A stretch of DNA of 64,000 bases from Motacilla alba alba. Its lineage: Eukaryota > Chordata > Aves > Passeriformes > Motacillidae. Made by a program: the position numbers and the translations under genes. The stretch is from the NCBI RefSeq assembly GCF_015832195.1, contig NC_052026.1, positions 19,501,013 to 19,565,012 on the forward strand, in the 5' to 3' direction. This document shows, one piece after another, positions 22,801 through 30,483 of the stretch; position 1 is the first letter of the stretch; the number at the start of each line of letters is the position of its first letter. The notes under the pieces are model-generated. The model was not told the origin of the DNA and made no database searches. It saw nothing but the letters and a program-made list of their open reading frames with translations.

Positions 22801-25800
22801 ATGTAGGGATGGGCACAGGGATGGGCGCAGGGATGGGAGCAGGGATGTCGCAGGGATGGGCACTGACATATGTGCAGAGATGGATGTAAGGATGCATGGA
22901 TGTAGGGATGGGCACAGGGATGTCACAGGGATGGGTGCAGAGATGTCACAGTTACGGGCACAGGGATGGATGCAGGGATGGGCGCAGGGATGGGTGCAGA
23001 GATCACACAGGGATGGGCACAGGGATGGGCACAGGGGTGGATGCAGGGATGGGCACAGGGATGTCGCAGGGATCGCACAGGGATATCACAGGGATGGATG
23101 CAGGGATCGCGCAGGGATTGGTGTGGAGATGGATGCAGGGATGGGCACAGGGATGGATGCAGAGATCGCACAGGGATGTCGCAGGGATGGATGCAGAGAT
23201 CGCACAGGGATGGCGCAGGGATGGGCACTGGGCTATGGCAGAGAAAGGCCCGAGCGGAGCGGCGGCTCCGGGCGGGCTCAGCGCGGGCAGACACCGCCAT
23301 CTCCAGGCCGTGGCCGGGAGCGAGCAGCGGCCGCTGCCGGGACCGCGGGGACAGGGCGGGACAGAGCGGGCGGGACGGGACGCTGCGGCCCCTGCTCACC
23401 GCTGTCCCCTCTCCAGACGAAGCCCTGTGGTGCCGCACGACGCGAGCGCTGCGGGAGGACGAGCCCCTGAGCGCCTCGGTGGTGGCAGAGCCACCAGCTG
23501 TCCCCAACCACGGCGTGAAAGCGGAGCCCGGCGAGTCCCCGTACCCGGCGGCGCTGCACTCCGACATCCAGCTGCTGCCACAGCAGGCCGGCATGGCCGC
23601 CATCCTGGCCACCGCCGTGGTCAACAGTGAGGCCGGGGACACGGGGGAGGGACACGGGGGAGGGACAGGCAGGGACACCCGGGGAGGGACACACAGGGAG
23701 GGATGCACAGGGACACGCAGGGAGGGGCACACGGGAAGGGACGCCCGTGGGGAGGGACACATGGAGAGGGTCAGGAAGGGAGGGACACGTGGGGAGGGAC
23801 ACACTGGGACACTCGGGGAGGGACACATGGAGAGGCACAGGCAGGGAGGGACATGCAGGGAGGAACACACAGGGACACACGGGAAGGGAGGGACAGGCAG
23901 CGAGGGACACACGGGGAGGGACAGGTAGGGAGTGACACACGGGGACATGCAGGGAGGGACACATGGGGAGGGACACAGGGACACATGGGGAGGGACAGGC
24001 GGGGAGGGACACAGAGGCACACATGGGGAAGGACACACAGGAACACGCAGGGAGGGACATACAGAGAGGGACACACAGGGACACACGGGGAGTGGCACAA
24101 GGGGAGGCACACGCAGGGAGGGACACGCAGCACCGCAGCCCTGCTGGGTCTCCCCAGCCCGTCACACAGCGATGTCCCTGTCCCCAGCCCGTCACACAGC
24201 AATGTCCCTGTCCCCTGCTCTCCACAGAGGACGTGTTCCCGTGCAAGGACTGCGGGATCTGGTACCGCAGCGAGCGCAACCTGCAGGCACACCTGATGTA
24301 CTACTGCGCCAGCCGGCAGAGCGCCCGCGCCGGCTCCCCCGCCCTGGACGAGAAGCCCAAGGAGACGTACCCCAACGAGAGGGTCTGCCCCTTCCCACAG
24401 TGCAAGAAGAGCTGTCCCAGTGCCAGCTCCCTGGAGATCCACATGCGGAGCCATAGCGGTATGGCACGGCACGGCACCCCTCGTCTGGAGGCTTTGGGGT
24501 GGCAGCATGGTGGCCAGCAGGGAGGATGCAGGGCTGGAGCGCGCTGAGCAGTGGGATGAGGTTCTCCCCAGCTGGTTTGGGGCACTGGTTTGGCATTGAT
24601 CACTTGTAGGTCTTCCCCCATCTCAGATCTGTAGAGACAGAGGGAGCTGGCCCTGTGGGTGTCCCCATAGTCCCTGTCCCCCTGCCCTCAGCACTGAGTG
24701 TCTGTCTGTCCGGCAGGAGAGCGGCCGTTTGTCTGCCTGATCTGCCTGTCCGCCTTCACCACCAAGGCCAACTGTGAGCGGCACCTGAAGGTGCACACAG
24801 ACACCCTGAACGGTGAGTGTCCCACGGGGACAGCCCTGTCCCACTCCAGGGATGGGCACTGTCCCTCCTGCCCTGCCCGCTCAGCCCGGTGCTCTGTCCC
24901 CTCAGGTGTCTGCCACAGCTGTGGCTTCATCTCCACCACAAGGGACATCCTATACAGCCACCTGGTCACCAACCACATGATCTGCCAGCCGGGCTCCAAA
25001 GGCGAGGTGTTCTCACCTGGACCAGCCCTTCCTGCCGCCAAACCCCTCGCTCCCGGTGAGTCCCGGGGCTGTGGCCGTGGGGGACACAGGATGGCATTGT
25101 CACCCAGGGCTCATCCCCAGCTGGGCCTGGTGATGGGAAGGGAGGTGGGAAGGTACAGTGTCCCTGTGCCGGGAGGTTGGGAATGGGGAACAGATCAGGA
25201 TCCCTGTGCCAGGAGTGCTGGGAGCAGGACATGGCGAGCATCCCTCTGCCAGGATGCGTGGAACAGGGAACGGGGTGAGGCTCCTGCCCCGGGGGTGTCA
25301 GTAACGGGGGGGGACAGGGCAGCACCCCCGTGCCGGCGTTCTCGGTGATGCCGGTGCCGATCCTCCCTGTGCCGGGGCTGCCGGTGACGCTGTCACCTCT
25401 GTCCCCTGCAGGGCTCAGCCAGCCGAACAACGCGTCCCTGCGGAAGTGCGGCCTGGGCGCGTTCCTGCCCGAGGCGCTGCCGGCCCTGCCGCAGCACGTG
25501 GTGCTGCCCGGCCCCGACAGCGCACCGGCACCGCCACCGGCACCGGCATCGCCCGCCTCGCCCCCGGACCCCAGGGCCGGCAAACTCTCACCCCCAGCCC
25601 AGCCGCAGAACGGGGAAGGGCCTTCATCGGCGTCCTCCTCGTCCTCCTCCACGTCCGGCGAGCCCGTGCGCATCAAGGAGGAGCCGGCCGGCAGCCCGGG
25701 CAGCGAGGCGGAGGCGCCGAGGAGCGGGGAGGGGGCCGGCAGCCCCGACGGCGGCTCCCGGACCTCGTCCCCCCGCAGCCTGTCCTCGGCCAAGGTCAAG

Positions 25801-27592
25801 TCGGAGCTCGCCAGCCCCACGCCGGGCTCCAGCCCCGTGCCCAGCGAGCCGGGGACGGGCACGGCCGGCGGCACCGTCTTCCTCCCGCAGTACGTGTTCG
25901 GCCACGAGGCCGCGGTGGTGCCGCAGGCGTCGGAGATCCTGGCGAAGATGTCGGAGCTGGTGCACAGCCGGCTGAAGCAGGGCCACGGGGGCGCGGTGCC
26001 ACCCGCCATCTACGCGGGCGCGCCGGCGCCCAAGGGGGCCACCTGCTTCGAGTGCGAGATCACCTTCAACAACATCAACAACTACTACGTGCACAAGCGC
26101 CTCTACTGCTCCAGCCGGCACCTGGCCGAGGACAGCCCCCCCGGGGCACGCAAGCTCAAAGCTCCCCCCGGGGCGCCCAAGGGTCCCCTCGCCCCGGGGA
26201 CGCTGCTGTCCCCTCCGGCGGGCAACGGGCAGGGCCCGGCAGCGGGGGACGGGGACGCCGGCCGCGACGCCACCCCGCCGGCCGCCGCGCCGGAGGGCAA
26301 GGCTGAAGAGGGGGGCACCAAAGCGGGGTCCCCCGAGGCGGAGGGGGGGTCGGGGCGGTGCAGCGAGGACAGCCAGAGCCCCGTCAGCTCGGCGGGGGAC
26401 GAGGGGGACGAGGACCCCAGCAAGACGCTGTGCGAGGCGTGCAACATCCGCTTCAGCCGCCACGAGACCTACGTGGTGCACAAGCGCTTCTACTGCGCCT
26501 CTCGGCACGACCCCCCCCTGCGCCGCCCCGCCGCCCCCAAAGTGCCCTTCCTGCCGCAGCCGCTGCGCACCCGCAAGCGCCGCAAGCTCTACGAGATCCA
26601 CGGCGCCGCTCGCCGCCCCGCCGAGCCCCCGCCGGCCCCGGAGCCCCCGGCCGCCGAGCCGCCCGCGGCCGCCCCCGAGCCCCGCGCCAGCCCTGACGCC
26701 GAGGGTCCCATCGACCTGAGCAAGAAGCCACGGTGGCAGGGTGAGCCGGCGCCGGCGCCGCTGCTGCCCCTGGCCGACTACCACGAGTGCACCGCGTGCC
26801 GCATCAGCTTCAACAGCCTGGACGCGTACCTGGCGCACAAGAAGTACCAGTGCCCGGCCACGCCGCTGCAGCCCCGCACGCTGGAGCACCTGCAGAAGAT
26901 GAAGGGGGCCGTGGCCGCCCCCCTCAAGGGCCGGCACAGCCCCGGCAGCCCCGGCGAGGGGGACCCCGAAGGAGGGGTGCGGGCGAGGGCGGCCCCGGCG
27001 GGCAGCCCCGGCATCCCCTACCCCGGGGCGGACTCGCTGCAGCGTCACCCCAAGGGTTCCCTGCCGCCGCCGGGGACCAAGGGTCCCCTCGCCGCCTGTC
27101 CCTACTGTCCCCTCAACGGGGCCATCAAGGGCGACCTCCTCGAGCACTTCCGAAACGCCCACGGGCTCTTCGTGGCCAAGCCGCCTGCCGGGCCCGGGCC
27201 GGGGGTCCCGGACGCGCCGGCCCCCGGTGCCAGCAGGACGCCCGAGCCCCCGCTGCCCGCGGCGTCCCCTCCGCGCCCTCCCCGCCTCCGCCGGGACAGC
27301 CTCACCGCCAAGGAGGGCAGGGACAGCCCCCCGGCCCCCCGGCTCCCCCCGGGCCCCCGCCTCGCCCGGAGCCCCCGAGGCACTGAGGGAAGCCGGCCGC
27401 AAGCCCCCCACGCCCCCCGCCTACACGGACAGGGGCGTGCAGACCCCCCCGGCCAAGGCCGTGGCCGGCCCGGTGCCCAACGGCAACCACAGGTACTGTC
27501 GCCTGTGCAACATCAAGTTCAGCAGCCTGTCCACCTTCATCGCCCACAAGAAGTATTACTGCTCCTCCCACGCCGCCGAGCACGTCAAGTAA
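7623..27592 (+). CDS. ZFPM1: ZFPM1 (FOG1), zinc finger protein FOG family member 1; exons 2-10, 5' partial
   Basis: Nuclear multi-zinc-finger cofactor that binds the N-terminal finger of GATA1/2/3 and recruits NuRD and CtBP in blood and heart development. The coding segments join at 7623-7754, 9894-9983, 19118-19251, 22272-22374, 23417-23626, 24228-24458, 24717-24812, 24906-25055 and 25412-27592. Every junction is AG/GT and phase-consistent. In order they encode an acidic N-terminal region, a PR-like region ([10 protein letters not shown]), fingers 1-4, three sumoylation-type motifs, fingers 5 and 6, a CtBP motif (PIDLSKK at 26707-26727), and fingers 7-9. Fingers 1, 5, 6, 7 and 9 are C2HC type. 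The first base of exon 2 needs one base from a preceding exon, which fits AGG (Arg) as in the remembered human MSRRKQSNPRQIKR-S junction, so exon 1 lies upstream. Exon count (10 in total) matches mammalian ZFPM1 as I recall it. Oddity: finger 9 is one frame off from the rest of the last exon. Confidence 0.96.
7920..8310 (+). repeat. Degenerate minisatellite, GGGGTGCAAAGTCAC-type unit
   Basis: About a dozen imperfect copies of a roughly 20-35 bp unit built round GGGTGCAAAGTCAC or GGGATATAAAGTGACC. Spacing is irregular. Confidence 0.7.
8640..9170 (+). repeat. GGCAGGGAAGGGACCCTGATA minisatellite
   Basis: Many imperfect units of about 30 bp carrying GGGCAGGGAAGGGACCC. Within it a 54-bp block (with GATAGCCCAAACAGGACGAG) is repeated at 8799 and 8853 almost without change, which points to recent unequal exchange or replication slippage. 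Confidence 0.8.
9200..9660. promoter_or_regulatory. Candidate GATA-rich intronic enhancer with a CRE
   Basis: WGATAR matches at 9207 (TTATCT), 9295 (TGATAG), 9304 (AGATAA), 9447, 9608 and 9651 (TTATCA), plus GATAA cores near 9285 and 9352, and the palindromic cAMP response element TGACGTCA at 9479-9486. The block is AT-rich between GC-rich repeats and lies 230 bases before exon 3. The motifs are seen directly; enhancer function is inference. Confidence 0.45.
9894..9983 (+). CDS. ZFPM1: ZFPM1 exon 3
   Basis: The acceptor CTGCTGCTGCAG and donor CAG|GTGAGT are near-consensus. The exon encodes about 30 residues rich in Glu and Pro ([15 protein letters not shown]...), the low-complexity linker before the PR-like region. 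Both ends have the same phase, with one base carried over. The sequence is weakly conserved in the family, so identification rests on phase and position. Confidence 0.85.
10509..10760 (-). mobile_element. CR1 LINE 3'-end fragment
   Basis: Starts with TTCACAGAATCACAGAACG and later has CTCATGCTGAGGTGGAACTT, both typical of the reverse complement of the CR1 3' region. It is in minus orientation and has lost any coding capacity. Confidence 0.85.
11360..11615. promoter_or_regulatory. Candidate element with octamer and GATA motifs
   Basis: Contains the POU octamer ATTTGCAT at 11365-11372, then CTATCA at 11523, TTATCA at 11550 and TTATCT at 11606. It forms an AT-richer island in a GC-rich intron. 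Function is inferred from motifs only. Confidence 0.35.
13500..13850 (+). repeat. Minisatellite, GGGATGCTCAGGGTGTTGGG unit
   Basis: About nine tandem units of 35-50 bp with the core GGGGACAGTGACAGTGTGGA. The spacing varies because parts of the unit are deleted in some copies. Confidence 0.85.
18640..18775. promoter_or_regulatory. Candidate GATA cluster 350 bp before exon 4
   Basis: TTATCT at 18654 and 18724, and the overlapping pair TTATCA (18749) and AGATAA (18754), lie in an AT-rich block with TTAAA/TTAACC-type sequence. The overlapping pair forms a near-palindromic double GATA site. Confidence 0.4.
18830..18990 (+). repeat. Minisatellite, GGGGCTGGATCCCCC unit
   Basis: About seven imperfect units of about 22-26 bp containing GGCTGGATCCCCC, directly upstream of exon 4. 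Confidence 0.8.
19118..19251 (+). CDS. ZFPM1: ZFPM1 exon 4, start of PR-like region
   Basis: The acceptor is TCTCCCCGCAG and the donor is ACG|GTAAGG. The exon encodes [20 protein letters not shown] followed by [13 protein letters not shown], clearly homologous to the human segment with DGQRRIRARLSL and SWGPFHGS. This begins the divergent PR (SET-like) domain described for FOG1. It ends in phase 0. Confidence 0.95.
19825..20125. promoter_or_regulatory. Candidate GATA-rich element in intron 4
   Basis: WGATAR matches at 19830 (TTATCT), 19863 (TTATCT), 19884 (CTATCT), 20073 (CTATCT) and 20118 (TGATAG) in an AT-richer block after a poly-pyrimidine tract. Confidence 0.38.
20297..20397 (+). repeat. 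Polypurine (GGA/GAA) tract
   Basis: About 100 bases of nearly pure purine with a GAGGAGGAG core. Such tracts can form triplex DNA and often expand or contract. Confidence 0.85.
20960..21815 (+). repeat. CACATG/TGCCAGTGTGTC minisatellite array, about 860 bp
   Basis: Built from alternating 18-24 bp units such as GTGTCACACACATGTGCCA and GTGCCACATCCATGTGCCA, roughly 40 copies. Many unit lengths are multiples of three, which keeps several frames open for hundreds of codons ([14 protein letters not shown] peptides). Each unit carries one or more CATGTG E-box cores. It ends abruptly at 21,815. Confidence 0.95.
22060..22250 (+). repeat. 52-bp tandem repeat, about 3.5 copies
   Basis: Units with CCTCAGTGTGACCCCAGCCC and TTTTGGGGAGCCTGTGACCC repeat at 22072, 22124 and onward every 52 bases with almost no divergence, just before exon 5. 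Confidence 0.9.
22272..22374 (+). CDS. ZFPM1: ZFPM1 exon 5, PR-like region
   Basis: The acceptor is CTGCCCCACAG; the donor GTCGGT is weak but usable. It encodes [20 protein letters not shown] and on to AVIYRK, aligning with human LTLLLVDEACWLRTLP...IHRK. It ends one base into a codon, which exon 6 completes to GAC (Asp). The exon sits between two minisatellites (22,060-22,250 and 22,510-23,230), so the flanking introns are mostly repeats. Confidence 0.94.
22510..23230 (+). repeat. GGGATGGGCACA minisatellite filling intron 5
   Basis: More than 700 bases of 12-20 bp units (GCAGGGATGGGCACAG and variants with TGTC or GATCGCAC). It occupies most of the intron between exons 5 and 6. Confidence 0.92.
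23417..23626 (+). CDS. ZFPM1: ZFPM1 exon 6, end of PR-like region
   Basis: The acceptor is CCCCTCTCCAG and the donor is A|GTGAGG. It encodes [15 protein letters not shown]..., then VKAEPGE (a sumoylation-type motif at 23515-23526) and [20 protein letters not shown], which is almost identical to the human segment. It ends with one base that exon 7 completes to AAG (Lys). Confidence 0.96.
23630..24150 (+). repeat. GGGAGGGACACA minisatellite filling intron 6
   Basis: About 520 bases of 10-25 bp units (GGGGAGGGACACAC and GGACAGGCAGGG). It begins a few bases after the exon 6 donor and ends about 80 bases before the exon 7 acceptor. Confidence 0.92.
24228..24458 (+). CDS. ZFPM1: ZFPM1 exon 7, zinc fingers 1 and 2
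   Basis: The acceptor is CTCTCCACAG and the donor is G|GTATGG. It encodes finger 1, a C2HC finger ([17 protein letters not shown]...YYC) that in the family contacts the GATA N-finger, a spacer with [13 protein letters not shown], and finger 2 ([20 protein letters not shown]...H). Conservation with human is very high. Confidence 0.97.
24717..24812 (+). CDS. ZFPM1: ZFPM1 exon 8, zinc finger 3
   Basis: The acceptor is GTCCGGCAG and the donor is G|GTGAGT. It encodes ERPF and a classical C2H2 finger ([21 protein letters not shown]). In mammals finger 3 binds the coiled-coil protein TACC3. The sequence is essentially identical to human FOG1. Confidence 0.97.
24906..25055 (+). CDS. ZFPM1: ZFPM1 exon 9, zinc finger 4
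   Basis: The acceptor is GTCCCCTCAG and the donor is G|GTGAGT. It encodes finger 4 ([22 protein letters not shown]) followed by CQPGSKGE. Only 93 bases separate it from exon 8, so this intron is one of the shortest in the gene. Confidence 0.97.
25412..27592 (+). CDS. ZFPM1: ZFPM1 exon 10, zinc fingers 5-9 and CtBP motif (frameshifted before finger 9)
   Basis: This large terminal coding exon follows acceptor GTCCCCTGCAG. It encodes a Pro/Ala/Ser-rich region with IKEE (25672) and VKSE (25795) motifs, finger 5 (26038-26109, C2HC), finger 6 (26425-26496, C2HC, the main GATA-binding finger in the family), PIDLSKK (26707-26727), finger 7 (26782-26853), finger 8 (27097-27162) and finger 9 (27497-27562), ending AEHVK-TAA at 27590-27592. 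Fingers 5-8 share one frame; finger 9 and the conserved tail are in the next frame. Length minus the two carried bases leaves one extra base, so a net +1 (or -2) change lies between finger 8 and [10 protein letters not shown], most likely in the C-runs at 27,329-27,377. Without the shift the frame runs on to 28,020 as Pro-rich nonsense. A sequencing or assembly error is likelier than a real truncation. Confidence 0.95.
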
Positions 27593-28055
27593 CCCCCCCA
27601 GAGCCCCCCAGCGCCGCTCGGGGGGCTGCAGGGGCTGGGGGATGGAACCGGTGCCTGACACCTCCCCCATGCAGGGGTCGGGGTGATGGAGGACCCCCCC
27701 AGCAGGCTCCACCGGGGCAGCTTCGGCATCCCGAGCCCCGAAGTTCACCCGGGTTGGGGGGTGAGGACACTGGAGGTGGGGGTCAGCCCCCACCTGTGCC
27801 CCGGGGGGAAACTGAGGCAGGAGGACTGTGCATGGCCCTGCCCTGGGGGCTGCAGGGGGCTTGTCCCCGTAGACACTACGGGGCTGGGGTGGGGGTGTGG
27901 GGGGCACGGGCTTGGCCCTGGCACCCCAGGAAATCTGGGGGTGCCCCCAGCGCAGGGCGGACCCTGCACGGAGGCAGCCCTGGGAGCGAGGATGGAGCTG
28001 CCCTGGAACTGTGTGTATAAGTGTGTACAGAAATAAATATGTCTGCTAAACGCCT
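27593..28055 (+). other. ZFPM1: ZFPM1 3' UTR
   Basis: About 460 bases of GC-rich sequence from the TAA stop to a canonical AATAAA (28032-28037). The cleavage site should be near 28,050-28,055, just before the GT-rich stretch TGTGTGGGGTGGGGG. The end is inferred from these motifs only. Confidence 0.75.
28032..28037 (+). terminator. ZFPM1: Polyadenylation signal of ZFPM1
   Basis: Canonical AATAAA 440 bases after the stop codon, followed within 20-40 bases by a GT-rich downstream element. Confidence 0.8.
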
Positions 28056-29190
28056 GTGTGGGGTGGGGGACACTGCGGGGGCTGGCACGGCCACCAGCAC
28101 CCCGAGGGGCCGGGCCATGGGGACACGGGGTGTGTACAGCCACAGGTGACAGCAGGGGCAGGGCGTGATGTCCCCACGCTGTCCCCAGAGCCGCCGGGTG
28201 GCTCCTTCAGCAGCCGGAGGAGATCACACATCTGTGCCATGGGGCAAAGTCCTGCTCCCAGATGGGGCTCAGCTGGTGCTGATGGCTCGTTAATTACCGA
28301 GGTAATTAGGCCCCACAGCGCCGGGTAGGGCTCAGGTCTGTGCCACAGGAGCAGTCCCTGCGCTGCACCTCCGGACCCTGCCGTGGGTGCCCAGGTGAGT
28401 GTGGCTCAGGTCAGGTGTCCCCCGCAGGGTGACAGGGGAGGATGGCCCTAAGGACCCCCAGGGCATGGCTTCTCACGTCCACACAGCTCATCCCACTGCT
28501 TCCCAGTATTCCCAGTCCAGCACAGGCAGGCAGTGGGTTGTTCCCCTCCCTCCCACCCTCTCTGGCAGGGATGGTGCTTCAGGATCTTTCTGGGAACTCT
28601 TGGGGACAGTCCCCAAGGGCCAGGTCACCGCAGCCCAGTGCCCCCAGCTCTGTTTGCTTCCCAGCTGGTATCCCTGGAGCTGCTGGGCCCTTGGGATGCC
28701 CCTAGACCTGGCCAGGCCAGCACCAGCACCCGGGGTTGTGCAAGGCTGGGGTGGGCATAGGGACTGCCCCTGCCCGGGGCTGCCAACGGGGCTGGGGACC
28801 CCAGGGAGCAGAACACGCCCTCGTGTCCCTCCCTCTGTGCCAGCCCTGCATGCTCCTGCACAAGCAGCAGGGAGATCTTTCGTCCCTTTGAAGGGAGCAA
28901 GGACAGGCGTGGTGCCAGCTGCCACAGGCCAGGGGTTTAGGGTTTGCCCCATCACTCCTGTGGGTGCCTGCAGTGCCAGGGGAGCCAGGATCTGTGCCAG
29001 GGGGTGGGAGCCAGGCTCTGGTGCCAGGGAGGAGGAGGGTGAAGGCAGCAGCTCCCCCGGGGAAGCGCTTGCGACAGATTCCCTCCTCGCAGCTCTTACA
29101 GCACCAGCTCAGGGTGCCAAGCAGTGCAAGGGCTGCATGTCCTGGGTGTCCCCCCCCCAAAGACAACACAGAACATAGCTGAATTCAGGA
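28056..29190. other. Intergenic gap between ZFPM1 and CIDEC 3' ends
   Basis: About 1.1 kb, GC-rich, between two converging genes. No exon, RNA gene or clear repeat was recognised. Open frames here have no family resemblance. Confidence 0.6.
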
Positions 29191-29385
29191 GAACTTTACT
29201 TAAATAAATATATTTACAGAGCAGCAGCGATTCCAGAGCGGGTTTGGCCACACTCAGCCAGCGGAGTGCAAGGAGAGGCTGTGCCAGGCACCGTGGCAGC
29301 CTCTGCCCAGGCATTGACCTAGCGGGGTGCTGGGACCCCCGAGGGTTGGGGGGACAGCAGAGGGGACAGGCCAGGCCAGCCGGCC
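29190..29385 (-). other. CIDEC: CIDEC 3' UTR with AU-rich element
   Basis: A roughly 200-base 3' UTR. The complement of 29211-29220 reads TATTTATTTA, matching the AU-rich nonamer associated with regulated mRNA decay. No AATAAA was found on this strand; the AATATA variant nearby may serve as the poly(A) signal. Confidence 0.5.
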
Positions 29386-29578
29386 TCACTGTGACATCTT
29401 CTTGTAGGGCAGGGCGGGGAGGCTGCAGGGCAGGAGGTTCTGAAGGGGCAGCGGGCTCTTCTCCTCTTCCTTCTGCTCCTCCTCGGTGGCGTCCAGCAGC
29501 TGCTGCATGTAGCACGAGGTGCCCAGCAGGACGTGGCCCGTGGCCTGCATGCTGAACAGCGCCCAGCGCAGAGCTTCC
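29386..29578 (-). CDS. CIDEC: CIDEC coding exon 5, C-terminal end
   Basis: The acceptor is CCCCTGCCCAG. Encodes EALRWALFSMQATGHVLLGT, SCYMQQLLDATEEEQKEEEK and a short tail ending KKMSQ-TGA (stop at 29386-29388). The hydrophobic LFSMQATGHVLLG stretch is the ER/droplet-anchoring region in the family. Confidence 0.95.
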
Positions 29579-30483
29579 CTGGGCAGGGGAGAGAGGGGTC
29601 AGCGTGCCAGGGCAGGGCTGGGCAGCGTCCCTGTCCCCAGAGTGTCCCCAGCCCCCCGCACTCACTTGACCAGGCGCCGCGCCCCGTAGCAGCGCAGGTC
29701 GTAGGACATGCTGTAGGTGCCGTACAGGGTGGCTTTGACGTTGAGGCAGCCCAGGTCCTTCGGGTGGGTCTTGTACAGGTCGAAGGTGACGCAGGCCACG
29801 TCGATCCTGCGCGGGGGCTTGCGGGACAGGCTCACCTGGTAGCCACGCGTCTGCGGGACAGCGGCGCCGCCGTCACCACCCTCCCCGTCCCACCTCCAGC
29901 GTGGGACAGAGGGGACAAACCAACCCCTCAGCGCTCCCCTCACCTTGGGGGCAGTCCAGGTCTGCCCCTTGCTCAGGGCCATCAGGGCCGTGCCCTCCTC
30001 CAGGGTGCGGAAGAAGGACTCTGTCTCCACGGCCGTGCCGTCCTCATCCAGCACCAGCGCGATGGGCGCGGGCAGGGCCAGGGCGCTCTGGGCCTGCGGA
30101 GGGGCTGCGGGTCAGCAGGGCCGGGGACAGGCCCCGCGCGGGCAGAGGGACGGGGGGACGGACAGACAGACAGACCTGGCGCAGCAGCTCGGCGAGGCTG
30201 GGGGCCATGACGCCCTTGCGCAGGCTGCGGTCCCCGTTGCACACGCGGTAGGGCCGCGGCCGCGGGGCCGGGCCCGCCAGCAGCTGCTGGGTCACGGAGG
30301 CGCTGGCTGAGACACATCTGCGAAGGGACACGGGCGTTCTGAGAGCCACAGGACCCCCTGGCAGTGCCAGCGCCCAGGGAGGGCTCTATGGGGACGTCCC
30401 CCACGATGGGGACGGCGGTGCCACGGCACTTACTTGGACACGGGGGCAGCCAGGCGCTGGCTCAGGGATTTGGCGTAGTCCAT
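29386..30483 (-). CDS. CIDEC: CIDEC-like, cell death-inducing DFFA-like effector C (CIDE-3/FSP27); complete CDS
   Basis: Lipid-droplet and ER protein that gathers at droplet contact sites and drives lipid transfer and droplet enlargement. On the minus strand the coding exons are 30434-30483, 30176-30317, 29944-30093, 29666-29850 and 29386-29578. They splice in phase to 720 bases, 239 residues plus TGA, against about 238 in human CIDEC. The CIDE-N domain (residues about 39-114) starts RPYRVCNGDRSLRKGVMA and includes LVLDEDGTAVETESFF. The CIDE-C domain (about 125-217) has VTFDLYK, CLNVKATLYGTYSMSYDLRC and ALFSMQATGHVLLGTSC. The last motif with QQLLDATEE is diagnostic of CIDEC rather than CIDEA or CIDEB. 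The ATG opens MDYAKSLSQRL, like the family N terminus. Promoter and 5' UTR exon lie near 30,951-31,015. Confidence 0.94.
29666..29850 (-). CDS. CIDEC: CIDEC coding exon 4, CIDE-C domain
   Basis: The acceptor is TGTCCCGCAG and the donor is AA|GTGAGT. Encodes TRGYQVSLSRKPPRRIDVAC, VTFDLYKTHPKDLGCLNVKA and YSMSYDLRCYGARRLV. Confidence 0.96.
29944..30093 (-). CDS. CIDEC: CIDEC coding exon 3, end of CIDE-N
   Basis: The acceptor is GCCCCTCCGCAG and the donor is AAG|GTGAGG. Encodes AQSALALPAPIALVLDEDG and FFRTLEEGTALMALSKGQTW. It is exactly 50 codons, phase 0 at both ends. Confidence 0.95.
30176..30317 (-). CDS. CIDEC: CIDEC coding exon 2, start of CIDE-N
   Basis: The acceptor is CCCTTCGCAG and the donor is CAG|GTCTGT. 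Encodes KCVSASASVTQQLLAGP and RPYRVCNGDRSLRKGV, ending at LAELLRQ in phase 0. Confidence 0.93.
30434..30483 (-). CDS. CIDEC: CIDEC coding exon 1
   Basis: Starts at the ATG (complement of 30481-30483) and ends at donor AA|GTAAGT. Encodes MDYAKSLSQRLAAPVS. The exon itself begins at 30504 after acceptor CCTCCCCGCAG. Confidence 0.9.

Noticed and set aside
22923..24279. Minus-strand open frames rich in Cys, Pro and Ser (CPSLCVPPC type)
   Set aside because: They are the complement of the GGGAGGGACACA and GGGATGGGCACA minisatellites, with ZFPM1 exons on the other strand.
25624..27411. 595-codon minus-strand frame opposite the last ZFPM1 exon
   Set aside because: Very GC-rich coding DNA leaves the opposite strand free of stops; the peptide is Gly/Arg/Ala low complexity with no known domain.
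27387..28020. Long Pro-rich C-terminal extension of ZFPM1 in the frame of fingers 5-8
   Set aside because: The conserved finger 9 and AEHVK terminus lie in the neighbouring frame, so the extension is a frameshift product, not a real tail.
29213..29218. AATAAA on the plus strand as the end of a plus-strand gene
   Set aside because: No plus-strand exon precedes it; it is the complement of the AU-rich element in the CIDEC 3' UTR.
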